Origin: Hydrogenophilales bacterium
GTDB lineage: Bacteria; Pseudomonadota; Gammaproteobacteria; Burkholderiales; Eutrophovitaceae
Direction: 5' to 3'
DNA length: 64,000 nt
NCBI GenBank assembly: GCA_902627495.1
Contig: CACOJS010000007.1
Coordinates: 1 to 64,000 of the forward strand
Positions 1-9,763 of the stretch are shown here, piece by piece. Both the position numbers and the translations under genes were made by a program. Numbering within the stretch: the stretch's first letter is position 1; every line of letters begins with the position of its first letter. The notes under the pieces were generated by a model that was not told the DNA's origin, did no database searches, and saw only the letters and a list, made by a program, of their open reading frames with translations.

Positions 1-263
1 TGCCAACTGTAGACACATCAAACCCATTCGATTATTTTAAAATTCCAGAGGAAGACGAAAGCCTTATAGTAATCAAATTTAACCAAAGAATTAATACGGT
101 CGAATATCAAGACATTATTTCAAACATACCCGCATTTATGTCCAGACAAGATACAATTGTTATACCAGGAAACCGAGGTAGTGATGCTATGAAGGTAATA
201 CTCGGACCCAGGATTCAAAAGCTCGTCGAAGTGGGTCGCAGTATTCGAAAGAAAGACCGCTAA
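1..263 (+). CDS. C-terminal end of an unrecognised protein (5' truncated by window)
   Basis: The frame that ends in TAA at 261-263 is open back to the window edge and gives 86 residues with no in-frame stop. The tail is hydrophilic and ends in a basic segment, SIRKKDR. I do not recognise a family from this fragment and see no catalytic motif or membrane segment. The stop lies one base before the uvrD start, so the two genes are probably co-transcribed. That tight spacing and the protein-like composition are the reasons for calling it real rather than chance. Confidence 0.6.
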   Translation, partial: PTVDTSNPFDYFKIPEEDESLIVIKFNQRINTVEYQDIISNIPAFMSRQDTIVIPGNRGSDAMKVILGPRIQKLVEVGRSIRKKDR

Positions 264-264
264 T

Positions 265-2442
265 ATGTCTTCATTTTTACGCAACCTAAACTCCAAACAA
301 TTAGAGGCAGTAACCGGTGGCAACAAATCATCACTAATATTGGCAGGAGCTGGATCTGGCAAGACTCGCGTTCTGACCACCAGGATAGCGTGGCTGATTG
401 ATACTAATCAAGCTTCTCCTCGTGAAATTCTAGCTGTTACTTTTACTAACAAAGCCGCACAAGAGATGCTCTTTAGAATATCTACTATGCTGCCTATTAA
501 TGTAAGAGGAATGTGGATAGGAACGTTTCACGGGTTGTGCAACCGGTTGCTCAGACACCATCATAGTGAGGTCGGTCTGCCTCGGTCTTTTCAAATTCTA
601 GATAATAACGACCAATTAACTGTTATAAAAAGAGTAATAAAAAACGAGCAATTAAACATCGATAAATATCCCCCTAAACAAGTACAGTACCATATTAATT
701 CTGCAAAAGACCAAGGGCTTCGATTCAATGATATTGACGAAGTAGATGATTTGTCACACCGGGCAAATCAAATTTACCTGGCCTATCAGAAATTGTGCAA
801 TCAAGAAGGTCTTGTTGATTTTGGAGAGTTGCTACTGCGGTGCTATGAGTTACTAAAGAAAAATATATTAATTCGCAAACACTATCAGGCCCGCTTTAAA
901 TATTTACTGGTAGATGAGTTTCAAGATACCAATGAGCTTCAATATAATTGGCTTCAAATTCTCTCCTGCGACAGTAACACCATTTTTGCTGTCGGGGATG
1001 ACGATCAGTCCATTTACGGTTTCAGAGGAGCCCGAACTAATAACCTAAAAGACTTTGTAGTCGATTTTAATATTGCGGACACTATTAAACTAGAACAAAA
1101 CTATAGAAGTCTCGGACATATACTCGACGCTGCAAATGCAGTAATAAAAAACAACACTAATCGGTTGGGAAAAAATCTTTGGACCTCCAAGGGACAAGGA
1201 GATCCCATTAGGCTTATGGAATCAAGCTCTGACCAAGAAGAAGCCCAATACGTCATTCAAGAAGTAAAAAATTTACGGCAAAAAGACTATGATATAAACA
1301 GTATCGCTATTTTCTATCGATCAAACGCCCAATCAAGGGTCATCGAACATGCCTTATTTAGTGTCGGTCTGCCATATAAAGTTTATGGGGGTCTGCGATT
1401 TTTTGAAAGATTAGAGGTCAAACACGCACTCGCATACCTCAGAATAAGTGTAAACCCCAAAGATGACAGTGCTTTTTTGCGGGTCGTCAACTTTCCACCC
1501 CGAGGTGTAGGACTTAAAAGTATAGAAAAGATATCACAAATAGCCCTTCAAGATAAACTAGGACTATTGGAAGCCGCAGAAAAAACATCTCTTTCTGGAA
1601 AAGCAAAAGAGGGAGTAGGTAAATTTCAATCTGTAATTCAGAGGTTGAAAAACTATTCACTAGAAAACAGTCTCACAGAGACCATAGAATATCTGCTAGA
1701 TCTCACTGGTATTATCACCCACTATGAACAGGAAAAAAATGGGGTAGATCGAATAGAAAATCTCAAAGAGTTAGTTAATGCTGGTGCTGTTTTTGAAAAC
1801 GAAAACCCTTACTCAAACGAAGAAAGTGAAAATGCAAATCTCGATGCCAAGCCAGCTTTTGAAAATAACATATTATCGAACTTTTTAGCTTATGCATCCT
1901 TAGAAGCCGGTGAGAACACAGCACATAGCGACAAAGAAGGTTCACTTCAATTGATGACTGTGCATGCTGCTAAAGGACTAGAGTTCAAAGTAGTTTTCAT
2001 GACGGGTTTAGAGGAAGGGCTTTTTCCTCACGAAAATAGCCTAAGTGAACCGGTGGGGCTAGAGGAGGAAAGACGGTTAATGTATGTTGCTATTACCAGA
2101 GCACAACAACTTCTCTACTTGTCTTTTGCCCAATCAAGAATGCTTCATGGTCAAACTAGGTGGAATATCCCATCCCGATTTTTGGATGAACTTCCTGAAA
2201 CGAGTTTGGAAAGGTCAAATGGAAAAATTAAATCAATAGTTACTGATAATACCAATATCTTTCAATCTTCAGATTCGACAGACAGTCTAACAGCAGGGAG
2301 AACGGTCTCACATACCAAGTTTGGTCAAGGCATAATTATTCAAATTGAAGGACGGGGTCCAGACGCTCGAGTACAGGTTAACTTTGAGAACGTTGGTATT
2401 AAATGGCTCATCGCGAGCTACGCAAAACTGACCACTATTTAG
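265..2442 (+). CDS. uvrD: UvrD-family ATP-dependent DNA helicase II
   Basis: An SF1A 3'-5' helicase acting in nucleotide excision and mismatch repair, 725 aa against about 720 for E. coli UvrD. Visible motifs in order are the Q-motif region LNSKQLEAV near residue 8, Walker A AGAGSGKT at 27-34, motif II DEFQDTN, motif III GDDDQSIYGFRGA, motif IV LEQNYRS, motif V VHAAKGLEF and motif VI RRLMYVAITRA. The C-terminus (VSHTKFGQGIII onward) matches the Tudor-like UvrD/PcrA tail that binds RNA polymerase, which argues against Rep. It starts one base after the upstream gene and converges on thrB with a gap of about 30 bp. No key residue is missing. Confidence 0.95.
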   Translation: MSSFLRNLNSKQLEAVTGGNKSSLILAGAGSGKTRVLTTRIAWLIDTNQASPREILAVTFTNKAAQEMLFRISTMLPINVRGMWIGTFHGLCNRLLRHHHSEVGLPRSFQILDNNDQLTVIKRVIKNEQLNIDKYPPKQVQYHINSAKDQGLRFNDIDEVDDLSHRANQIYLAYQKLCNQEGLVDFGELLLRCYELLKKNILIRKHYQARFKYLLVDEFQDTNELQYNWLQILSCDSNTIFAVGDDDQSIYGFRGARTNNLKDFVVDFNIADTIKLEQNYRSLGHILDAANAVIKNNTNRLGKNLWTSKGQGDPIRLMESSSDQEEAQYVIQEVKNLRQKDYDINSIAIFYRSNAQSRVIEHALFSVGLPYKVYGGLRFFERLEVKHALAYLRISVNPKDDSAFLRVVNFPPRGVGLKSIEKISQIALQDKLGLLEAAEKTSLSGKAKEGVGKFQSVIQRLKNYSLENSLTETIEYLLDLTGIITHYEQEKNGVDRIENLKELVNAGAVFENENPYSNEESENANLDAKPAFENNILSNFLAYASLEAGENTAHSDKEGSLQLMTVHAAKGLEFKVVFMTGLEEGLFPHENSLSEPVGLEEERRLMYVAITRAQQLLYLSFAQSRMLHGQTRWNIPSRFLDELPETSLERSNGKIKSIVTDNTNIFQSSDSTDSLTAGRTVSHTKFGQGIIIQIEGRGPDARVQVNFENVGIKWLIASYAKLTTI

Positions 2443-2473
2443 GCTAGATTTTAAAAAAAACTATCTATGATTT

Positions 2474-3421
2474 CTAAAGTAGGCTCACATACTTACTGGG
2501 ACTCTTACGATGATTTTCTAATAAAAACTGAAAAATTAGCGGAGAGTGTGCATGGGTTAACTCACCCGGACGCGGCAAGTGAAAATCATAAAGCCGAGAT
2601 ACCCAAAAACGAAGTGCAGCAGCCCTAAGCATATAAGGCCAAATTTCAACTTCTTCTCTGGTTAGGCTTCTTATCTGCTGATAAGATTTAATGAGGCTGC
2701 CAGCTTTAATCAAATCTAGCTCATGGGATTCTGTGATACACCAATCATTGACAGTAATCGCAAGATCGTAAATCAACATGTCGTTACATGCAAAATAAAA
2801 ATCTATCACGCCTCCTATGTTGGATCCGTAGAACAAGACATTATCACGAAAAAGATCACCATGTATTACCCCCCTTGGTAGGTCGTCAACCAGAAGAGTT
2901 TTCTGGACCGCTATCTCATCTCGAAGCATGATTCGAGCTTCAGGTGTAAGAAATTCATAAATTTTTTTTGCAGTTGTCTCCCACCATCTTTTACCCCTAG
3001 GATTGGCCAAAATCTTTCCATAAGACAACCCTGATTCATGAATCTGAGCTAAAGTTCTTCCCACCTCTGAGCAATGATATTCATCGGGTGCATTTACAGG
3101 ACCCCCTTTGAGGCGAGTAACTATTGAGGCTGGCTTATTTTTGATTATTCCGACAAATGAATTATTAAGGTTAACAACAGGGGAGGCGACCGGCAATCCT
3201 CCCAAGGATAAATGAGACATTAGGTTCAAATAATAATTTAGCTCCGATGCTCGAAGTTTTTCGAAAATTGTCAGTACATATTTACCCTTAGTGGTATTAA
3301 CATAATAATTAGTATTCTCTATTCCTGACACGATCCCTTGAAAGTACTCTAATTTGCCAATTGAAAAATTCTCCAACCAAAGACACAAATCATTTTTAGA
3401 GATAACGGTATATACTGACAT
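2474..3421 (-). CDS. thrB: Homoserine kinase, ThrB of the APH-fold type
   Basis: Phosphorylates homoserine with ATP in threonine synthesis. At 315 aa it belongs to the aminoglycoside-phosphotransferase-like ThrB group found in beta- and some gammaproteobacteria, not the GHMP kinase ThrB of E. coli. Evidence is the catalytic loop GVIHGDLFRDNVLF followed by the metal-binding GVIDFYFAC segment, and the N-terminal lobe with SGIENTNYYV. The start ATG at 3419-3421 is divergent from polA with a 95-bp gap. The thrB/polA/uvrD neighbourhood is typical of betaproteobacteria. A generic APH-family kinase is the alternative, but length, motifs and context favour ThrB. Confidence 0.88.
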   Translation of the reverse strand: MSVYTVISKNDLCLWLENFSIGKLEYFQGIVSGIENTNYYVNTTKGKYVLTIFEKLRASELNYYLNLMSHLSLGGLPVASPVVNLNNSFVGIIKNKPASIVTRLKGGPVNAPDEYHCSEVGRTLAQIHESGLSYGKILANPRGKRWWETTAKKIYEFLTPEARIMLRDEIAVQKTLLVDDLPRGVIHGDLFRDNVLFYGSNIGGVIDFYFACNDMLIYDLAITVNDWCITESHELDLIKAGSLIKSYQQIRSLTREEVEIWPYMLRAAALRFWVSRLYDFHLPRPGELTHAHSPLIFQFLLENHRKSPSKYVSLL

Positions 3422-3450
3422 AAATTCTTAGTATGGTGCAGGTGGTTAAT

Positions 3451-3459
3451 TGTTATAAT
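3451..3459 (+). promoter_or_regulatory. Extended -10 promoter candidate for polA
   Basis: TGTTATAAT gives a consensus TATAAT at 3454-3459 preceded by the TG of an extended -10 element. No good -35 box lies 17 bp upstream, which extended -10 promoters tolerate. It would give a leader of about 50 nt before the polA GTG start. Confidence 0.5.
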
Positions 3460-3516
3460 TTAAATACGTAAAAATCACCAGAATACTCGAAAACCTTAAC
3501 TTACTGAAACCCCTTT

Positions 3517-6237
3517 GTGAAAACTCTACTTTTAATTGATGGATTTAACCACGTTTTCAGAGCCTACCACGCTATGCAAAAACTTGGTTTACAAACCTTT
3601 GAGGGAAAACCAACCGGTGCTATTTACGGTTTTCTTAATATGCTAACCCGGCTGGAAAAAGATTTACCATGTGACCACATAGCGGCAGTTTTTGACTCTC
3701 AAGGAAAAAATTTTAGACATGAAATATACCCCGAATACAAAGCAAATCGGGGACCCATGCCGGATGACCTCTCATTGCAAATAGAGCCCTTGTTCGAGTG
3801 CATCCAAGCATTACGTATTCCCCTCATTTCAAAGACAGGTTTTGAGGCTGATGACCTAATCGGAACTTTAGCTAGTCAAGCTGAAAACCAAGGATACCAA
3901 GTCTTCATATCCTCTGGCGACAAAGATTTTTCCCAACTGATTAGCAAAAACATCTTCCAATCAATTCCTCAAAAAAACAAAGCAGACTTAATTTTAGATC
4001 AGGAAGGTGTTTTCAAAAAATTCGGTGTGCACCCCCACCAGATTATAGACTTCTTGGCCCTTGTTGGCGACGCATCTGACAATGTACCTGGGGTAAGAGA
4101 TTGTGGACCTAAAACGGCTGCGAGTTGGTTAGGGAAATATAACAATCTCGAGACAATAATTAAAAATATTGAACTGATAAAGGGACGTGGTAGCAAACAG
4201 CTGGGCGAAAGTATAACTTGGCTCACTACGGCTAAAGCTTTGGTTACGATAAAAAAGAACGTTGATCTGGATGTTTCAATAGAAAGCTTAGCTCGTCAGA
4301 AACCAGACTTTAAAAAATTAACGAATCTATATGAAAAACTGGAATTACAAAACCTTTTAAAAAAATTAAATACTCTCGAAACAGAAATGACTGGAATTAA
4401 ATCGCCAGCCAACAAAAAGCCTACAACTGCCCGCTCGACAGTCTATGAAACAATTACTAACGAAAAACACTTAGAAAAGTGGCTGAAGATAGTAAATGAA
4501 AGTGAGATTACATCGATTGATACAGAAACAACAAGCCTAAACCCCATGAAAGCAATGGTTATAGGAATATCACTGGCGACTAGTGCCAACAAAGGGGCCT
4601 ACATTCCGTTTGGGCATGCCCAAGGTAATACGTCAGACCAACTTGATAAATCTTTTGTTCTGGAAAAGCTGAAAAAATGGTTAGAGGATCCTTCCCAATT
4701 AAAAATTGGGCAAAATATCAAGTATGATATGCATGTCTTTGCAAACCAAGGCATTCAATTAAAGGGGGTTACACATGATACTTTGTTGGCTTCCTATGTC
4801 CTGGAATCACACAAATCGCATAAACTAGACAACCTCGCCGAGGAAAAGCTCAACATTAAAACCACGTCTTATCATGAATTAGTTGGTACCGGTAAAAACC
4901 AGTTAAAGTTTGAGGACGTTTCAATTTCCAAAGCGACTCAATATGCTGCTGAAGATGCCGATGTTGCACTACAGCTTCACCAGCATTTCAAGGCTTCTTT
5001 TGCTAATGATCAAAAGCTCAAATATGTCTATGAGTCAATCGAAATGCCATTAATTGAAATTCTATATCAAATTGAAAGAGCAGGGGTCCTCATCGATAGC
5101 TCTCGCCTCCAGGAACAGTCAAAACAACTAGATCAGGAAATTCTAACACTAAAAAAGGAGGTTTATTTTCTAGCTGGCGAGGAATTTAATTTATCATCAA
5201 CAAAACAACTGAGAGATATTTTATTTAACAAAAAAAAGCTACCTGTGATAAAAAAAACTCCTGGGGGTGAAGCGTCTACCGATGAATCAGTTTTACAAAA
5301 ACTTGCGGAAAATCATCCGATAGCAACGAAACTTCTTAGCTACCGCAGCCTATCAAAACTAAAAACTACCTACACCGACAAACTGCCAAATATGGTTAAT
5401 CCGACCACGGGGCGCATCCACACTAATTATGGTCAAGCTGTGGCAATCACTGGTCGGCTTTCTAGCAGCGAGCCAAATCTGCAAAATATTCCAATTAAAA
5501 CACCCGAAGGGAGAAAGATTAGAGAGGCATTTATTGCAACAGAGCATTCATTCATAGTATCCGCTGATTACTCTCAAATAGAGCTTAGAATTATGGCACA
5601 TTTATCTAATGATGAGAGTCTAGTAGAAGCTTTTAAAAATGGAGATGATATTCACCGACATACCGCTTCTGAGCTTTACGGCATCTCGCCAAGCGATGTA
5701 ACGGCGGAATACCGTCGCCATGCTAAAACTATAAATTTTGGCCTCATCTATGGTATGGGTAGCTATGGGTTGGCAAAGCAACTCAATATCGAGCTCGGAG
5801 ATGCGAAGTTTTTTATTGACAGATACTTTGATCGGTATCCTGGCGTTAAAAAATATATGGATGCCACCCGATTACAAGCTATGGAGTATGGATACGTTGA
5901 AACCGTTTTTGGACGACGACTATATTTGCCACAAATTAATGGAAAAGGAAGCCGAAAAAAGGCAGCTGAGAGAGAGGCGATTAATGCTCCCATGCAAGGT
6001 ACAGCTGCGGATCTAATTAAACTTGCCATGATAAAAGTCCATCACTGGCTTGTTAGTCAGAAGATGAGTTCTCGAATTATAATGCAAGTTCATGATGAGC
6101 TTGTTTTAGAGGTGCCAGAAAAAGAAATTGGTCCTATTGAAAACAATCTAAAAAACCTTATGACTGATATTAAAGGGCTTTCCGTTCCTCTGGTTGTGGA
6201 AGTTGGTAAAGGTGATAGCTGGGACAAAGCACATTAA
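3517..6237 (+). CDS. polA: DNA polymerase I
   Basis: Replicative gap-filling and repair polymerase, 906 aa, the usual full length. The N-terminal 5'-3' exonuclease domain (about 1-290) shows YKANRGPMPDD, SGDKDFSQL and GDASDNVPGV. The 3'-5' exonuclease domain appears active: Exo I SIDTETT, Exo II IGQNIKYD and Exo III YAAEDAD keep the metal-binding acids. The polymerase domain has motif A DYSQIELR, motif B RRHAKTINFGLIYG and motif C VHDELVLEV. Translation starts at GTG 3517, since MKTLLLIDGFNHVFRAYHA is the canonical N-terminus. It converges on thiD. Confidence 0.97.
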   Translation: MKTLLLIDGFNHVFRAYHAMQKLGLQTFEGKPTGAIYGFLNMLTRLEKDLPCDHIAAVFDSQGKNFRHEIYPEYKANRGPMPDDLSLQIEPLFECIQALRIPLISKTGFEADDLIGTLASQAENQGYQVFISSGDKDFSQLISKNIFQSIPQKNKADLILDQEGVFKKFGVHPHQIIDFLALVGDASDNVPGVRDCGPKTAASWLGKYNNLETIIKNIELIKGRGSKQLGESITWLTTAKALVTIKKNVDLDVSIESLARQKPDFKKLTNLYEKLELQNLLKKLNTLETEMTGIKSPANKKPTTARSTVYETITNEKHLEKWLKIVNESEITSIDTETTSLNPMKAMVIGISLATSANKGAYIPFGHAQGNTSDQLDKSFVLEKLKKWLEDPSQLKIGQNIKYDMHVFANQGIQLKGVTHDTLLASYVLESHKSHKLDNLAEEKLNIKTTSYHELVGTGKNQLKFEDVSISKATQYAAEDADVALQLHQHFKASFANDQKLKYVYESIEMPLIEILYQIERAGVLIDSSRLQEQSKQLDQEILTLKKEVYFLAGEEFNLSSTKQLRDILFNKKKLPVIKKTPGGEASTDESVLQKLAENHPIATKLLSYRSLSKLKTTYTDKLPNMVNPTTGRIHTNYGQAVAITGRLSSSEPNLQNIPIKTPEGRKIREAFIATEHSFIVSADYSQIELRIMAHLSNDESLVEAFKNGDDIHRHTASELYGISPSDVTAEYRRHAKTINFGLIYGMGSYGLAKQLNIELGDAKFFIDRYFDRYPGVKKYMDATRLQAMEYGYVETVFGRRLYLPQINGKGSRKKAAEREAINAPMQGTAADLIKLAMIKVHHWLVSQKMSSRIIMQVHDELVLEVPEKEIGPIENNLKNLMTDIKGLSVPLVVEVGKGDSWDKAH

Positions 6238-6337
6238 ATGTTAACGAAAATAATTATCCCCTATTAACATTTAGTTGACATATTGATTAACTAAAATTCT
6301 TACAATCCCTCAAAAGCTGGATTAACTTTTCCGGAGA

Positions 6338-7156
6338 CTAAATCAATTCATAAAAATGATTAAGAGGCCCGTTTCCTGATCCAGCTGAAAAATTTCTTGA
6401 ATTTACGATAGCACCTTTTACGTAATTTTTCGCAAACTCGCAGGCATCCATGTGAGAATGGCTTTTAGGAATCAAAGTAGCAACAGCCGTTGATAGAGTG
6501 CAGCCTGTCCCACGAGTATTGGGCGTGTTGATTTTAGATATAGTAAATTTTTTTGTTTTAACACCATCATAAACTACATCAGCTAAAACCTCTGACTTCA
6601 GATGACCGCCTTTTAGGTAAATTGATTGCCCCTCAGTCATATTAAATTTTGAATAAAATTTCTTTGCCATTTGTACCATGCCATCTATACCAGCTGGCTT
6701 ATCACTATTCATTAAAAGAACTGCTTCGTCTAAATTTGGTGTAATCACTGTTGCAAGCGGGAACAACAAATCTTGCATAGAACTTATGGAAGTTTTATCT
6801 AAAAACTTAAAATTATTCACGGAAGCTGCGAATACTGGATCTAAAATTATCGGGATTCCCCGGAGATCCTTGAGAATGCCCTCAATCCCAACTATAACTT
6901 CTTTATTAGGAACAATTCCGATTTTTATTGCATCTATCTCGACATCCGATAAAATCGTTTGTATTTGTTTTAGAATAAAATTCACATCTATTGGCTTTAT
7001 GGCCGCCACGCCTCGCGTATTTTGAAGGGTCAAGCACGTTATCGCAGCACAACCATAACCACCAAGTGCACTTATAGTTTTAATATCAGCTAACACCCCG
7101 GCCCCGCCTGATGGGTCAAAACCAGCAATAGTGAGTATTTTCGGTGTGCTTTTCAT
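6338..7156 (-). CDS. thiD: Hydroxymethylpyrimidine/phosphomethylpyrimidine kinase
   Basis: Phosphorylates HMP and HMP-phosphate to HMP-PP for thiamine synthesis; ribokinase fold, 272 aa. The N-terminus LTIAGFDPSGGAG and the C-terminal anion hole NTRGTGCTLSTA (catalytic Asp replaced by the Cys-containing GTGC of ThiD-type kinases) are clear. No TenA or ThiE fusion is present. It lies 14 bp downstream of msbA on the same strand and may be co-transcribed with it. The 100 bp between it and polA hold no convincing hairpin terminator. Confidence 0.93.
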   Translation of the reverse strand: MKSTPKILTIAGFDPSGGAGVLADIKTISALGGYGCAAITCLTLQNTRGVAAIKPIDVNFILKQIQTILSDVEIDAIKIGIVPNKEVIVGIEGILKDLRGIPIILDPVFAASVNNFKFLDKTSISSMQDLLFPLATVITPNLDEAVLLMNSDKPAGIDGMVQMAKKFYSKFNMTEGQSIYLKGGHLKSEVLADVVYDGVKTKKFTISKINTPNTRGTGCTLSTAVATLIPKSHSHMDACEFAKNYVKGAIVNSRNFSAGSGNGPLNHFYELI

Positions 7157-7170
7157 GGGAACCCTGCACT

Positions 7171-8919
7171 TTATGCTATTTCTTGTAATTGTGCTTCGTA
7201 CAAAGCGGAATATCGGCCTTTATATTTGAGCAACTGTAAATGCGTACCAACCTCCAAAACTGTCCCTTTCTCGAGGACAACTATACGATCAGCATTTTCT
7301 ACTGTTGACAAACGATGTGCGATTACTAGTGAAGTTCGGTGTCGCATCAAAGTGCTTAATGCTGCTTGAATGAATTTCTCAGACTCTGAGTCGAGAGCTG
7401 AGGTAGCTTCATCGAGTATCAAAACAGGTGCATTTTTGTAAAGTGCTCTAGCGATAGCCAACCTCTGCCTCTGACCACCTGAAAGCCTTAACCCCTTTTC
7501 TCCAATAACGGTATCAAAGCCATTTGGCATCTCTTCAATAAACGTTTTAGCAAATGCACCTTCCGCAGCATGAATAACCTCTGGTCTTGATTCTTTATTA
7601 GCACTGCCGTATGCGATATTTGCCGCCACAGTGTCATCAAATAACGCTATATCCTGACTTACTAACGCTATATTTTCTCTAAGACTTTTTAAACTTACCA
7701 TTGAGATGTCTACACCATCGATAAATATTGTCCCTGACGCAGGGTTATAAAATCTAGCTAATAAATTTGCAAGGGTGGTTTTACCTCCCCCTGAGGCTCC
7801 AACTAAAGCTAAGGTCTCACCCTGTTTTATCTCTATGTTAACATCTACTAGGGCAGGTTTATTTGACCTCGGATAGGTAAATGTTATTTCCTTGAAAGAA
7901 ATATTACCAGCAACTGCTTTAAATTTTAGAGACTCATGATCTTTCTCTTGCTGATTATCTATCAAATCAAAAACGCTATCGGCAGCTGCAATGCCTTTCT
8001 GCAAGTTCTCCGACACACCGGTCAATCTTTTTAAAGGAGCTGTTAGCATCAGCATGGCTGCAAGAAATGAAACAAACCCTCCTACTGTGGTCTTGTCTTG
8101 TTGAGCCTCTAGTGTTACGTAATACACAACAATAGCAGTCGCACAAGCCGCCAACATCTGAACAACCGGCACATTGCCGACGGCCGCTGCTGTTTGGTGC
8201 ATTACCCATCTTCGAATATTTTCTGTTACTTCCGTGAATCTAACTTTTTCATGTTTTTCACCAGAAAATATCTTAATCACTTTGATGCAGTCTATTACTT
8301 CTTGTACGACATGAGTTAAGTCTCCCATAGCTTTTTGTGTGTTTTGACTGGTCTCACGCAGCTTAATATTGAAAAACCTCACTACCAATGCAATTGGGGG
8401 AATCATAGCGAAGGTTATTAAGGTCAATCTCCAATCCAAATACATCAAATAACCCAACAGTCCGAGAATTGTAAGAGAATCTTTCACTAAAACAGTAATT
8501 ACCTGAGTAGCTGCTTGGGTTACTTGTGACACGTCATAAACGAAGCGAGATATTATATTTCCAGAGTTTGTGTCATGGAAATACCCAAGAGGCAAACCTA
8601 ACAATCGATCTATCATCACGCCTCTCAAGTCAGCCACAATTTTATTACCAACCCACGCGGCCGCATATTGCCCTAGGAATCCCCCTAAACCGCGAAATAA
8701 AAATAAACCTATAAGAAAAACAGGAGTCCACTGTATTAAGAACGGATCCTTATCAATAAAGGTGCCATCCAGAAAAGGCTTTACTGCCACTGGTAACGCC
8801 ACCTCCGTTATAGCTGATAACATCATTCCGAAAATTGATAGTGCAAAAACTGCACTATACGGGCGTACATAGCCTAATAATCTCCAGTAGAGGCTTAACC
8901 CTGAGGTTATTTTTTTCAT
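7171..8919 (-). CDS. msbA: MsbA-type lipid A flippase, ABC exporter
   Basis: Half-transporter that flips lipid A-core across the inner membrane, 582 aa like E. coli MsbA. An N-terminal six-helix transmembrane domain (about 1-320) is followed by an ABC domain with Walker A GASGGGKTT, signature LSGGQRQRLAIARAL, Walker B VLILDEATSALD and H-loop VIAHRLSTV. MsbA rather than another ABCB exporter is inferred from length and similarity. Neither lpxK nor kdsB, common neighbours of msbA, is adjacent, so the substrate is inferred. Its start is divergent from queH. Confidence 0.85.
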   Translation of the reverse strand: MKKITSGLSLYWRLLGYVRPYSAVFALSIFGMMLSAITEVALPVAVKPFLDGTFIDKDPFLIQWTPVFLIGLFLFRGLGGFLGQYAAAWVGNKIVADLRGVMIDRLLGLPLGYFHDTNSGNIISRFVYDVSQVTQAATQVITVLVKDSLTILGLLGYLMYLDWRLTLITFAMIPPIALVVRFFNIKLRETSQNTQKAMGDLTHVVQEVIDCIKVIKIFSGEKHEKVRFTEVTENIRRWVMHQTAAAVGNVPVVQMLAACATAIVVYYVTLEAQQDKTTVGGFVSFLAAMLMLTAPLKRLTGVSENLQKGIAAADSVFDLIDNQQEKDHESLKFKAVAGNISFKEITFTYPRSNKPALVDVNIEIKQGETLALVGASGGGKTTLANLLARFYNPASGTIFIDGVDISMVSLKSLRENIALVSQDIALFDDTVAANIAYGSANKESRPEVIHAAEGAFAKTFIEEMPNGFDTVIGEKGLRLSGGQRQRLAIARALYKNAPVLILDEATSALDSESEKFIQAALSTLMRHRTSLVIAHRLSTVENADRIVVLEKGTVLEVGTHLQLLKYKGRYSALYEAQLQEIA

Positions 8920-8988
8920 AGAGAACGATTATCCCATCTGATTTTCTATGGCACAACGAATACCATACCTATTTGGCCTATTTTCCAA

Positions 8989-8994
8989 TATAAT
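8989..8994 (+). promoter_or_regulatory. -10 box candidate for queH
   Basis: A perfect TATAAT ends 17 bp before the queH ATG at 9012. No convincing -35 hexamer is seen. The implied leader is only about ten bases and holds no Shine-Dalgarno sequence. Confidence 0.4.
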
Positions 8995-9011
8995 TCCTTT
9001 TCCCCTACTTA

Positions 9012-9689
9012 ATGATGAGGAACAAATTGAGCCAAAGTATATATTCGACTGATGTTTATCATAGACCTATTTTAAAAACTCCCAACTTGGAAAAAGATGT
9101 CCTATTGCATTCATGCTGTGCTCCATGTTCTGGAGAGGTTATGGAAGCTATTAAAGCATCTGGAATCAATCAAACAGTGTTTTTTTATAATCCCAATATT
9201 CACCCTGAAGAAGAATATTTAATGCGTAAAAACGAAAATAAGAGACATTGTAAAAAACTCGGTATCAAGTTTGTCGACTGTGACTATGATACTGATAATT
9301 GGTTCGATAGAATAAAAGGGTTTGAAAATGAACCTGAAAGAGGTCACCGATGTACTCTTTGTTTTGATATGAGGTTTGAACGAACAGCACTTTTTGCAGC
9401 TGAAAATAGCTTTTCATTGTTTACTAGCAGTCTTGGCATTTCGCGATGGAAAGATATGAAACAAATTAACGGGTCTGGAGAACGAGCTGCCAAAAGATAC
9501 CCCTATGTCAATTACTGGTCTTTCAACTGGCGAAAGAAAGGCGGATCCCAACGTATGATCGAAATTTCAAAAGCCGAAAACTTCTACCAGCAAGAATACT
9601 GCGGATGTGTCTATTCCCTCAGAGACACCAATAGGTGGCGACGGGAAAATAATCGGCCAAGAATCAAAAGATTAGTCAAGTTCTATTGA
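9012..9689 (+). CDS. queH: Epoxyqueuosine reductase QueH
   Basis: Last step of queuosine synthesis: reduces epoxyqueuosine to queuosine in tRNA. The family is the cobalamin-independent QueH (formerly DUF208), unrelated to QueG. The 225-aa protein shows the vicinal cysteine pair HSCCAPC (C35, C36, C39), then RCTLCF (C114, C117) and YCGC (C197, C199), the cysteines expected for its iron-sulfur cluster and second metal site. Two ATGs at 9012 and 9015 could start it. No other queuosine gene lies nearby. Confidence 0.93.
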   Translation: MMRNKLSQSIYSTDVYHRPILKTPNLEKDVLLHSCCAPCSGEVMEAIKASGINQTVFFYNPNIHPEEEYLMRKNENKRHCKKLGIKFVDCDYDTDNWFDRIKGFENEPERGHRCTLCFDMRFERTALFAAENSFSLFTSSLGISRWKDMKQINGSGERAAKRYPYVNYWSFNWRKKGGSQRMIEISKAENFYQQEYCGCVYSLRDTNRWRRENNRPRIKRLVKFY

Positions 9690-9727
9690 ATAAAGTATAA
9701 AAAGCTTGCACAATCACGCCTTAATGG

Positions 9728-9757
9728 TTGACTAAAAACATTTTTTCACCTTATAGT
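9728..9757 (+). promoter_or_regulatory. Sigma-70-type promoter of the zapB-like/zapA unit
   Basis: TTGACT at 9728-9733 and TATAGT at 9752-9757 are separated by 18 bp. A start site about seven bases downstream falls on the ATG at 9764, so the mRNA may be leaderless. The TTG that could be taken as an earlier start codon is in fact the -35 hexamer. Confidence 0.6.
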
Positions 9758-9763
9758 CTCACA

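Noticed and set aside
8948-9052. Short frame with an ATG overlapping the start of queH
   Set aside because: No RBS, no family similarity, and out of frame with queH; the region is better explained as the msbA-queH promoter gap.
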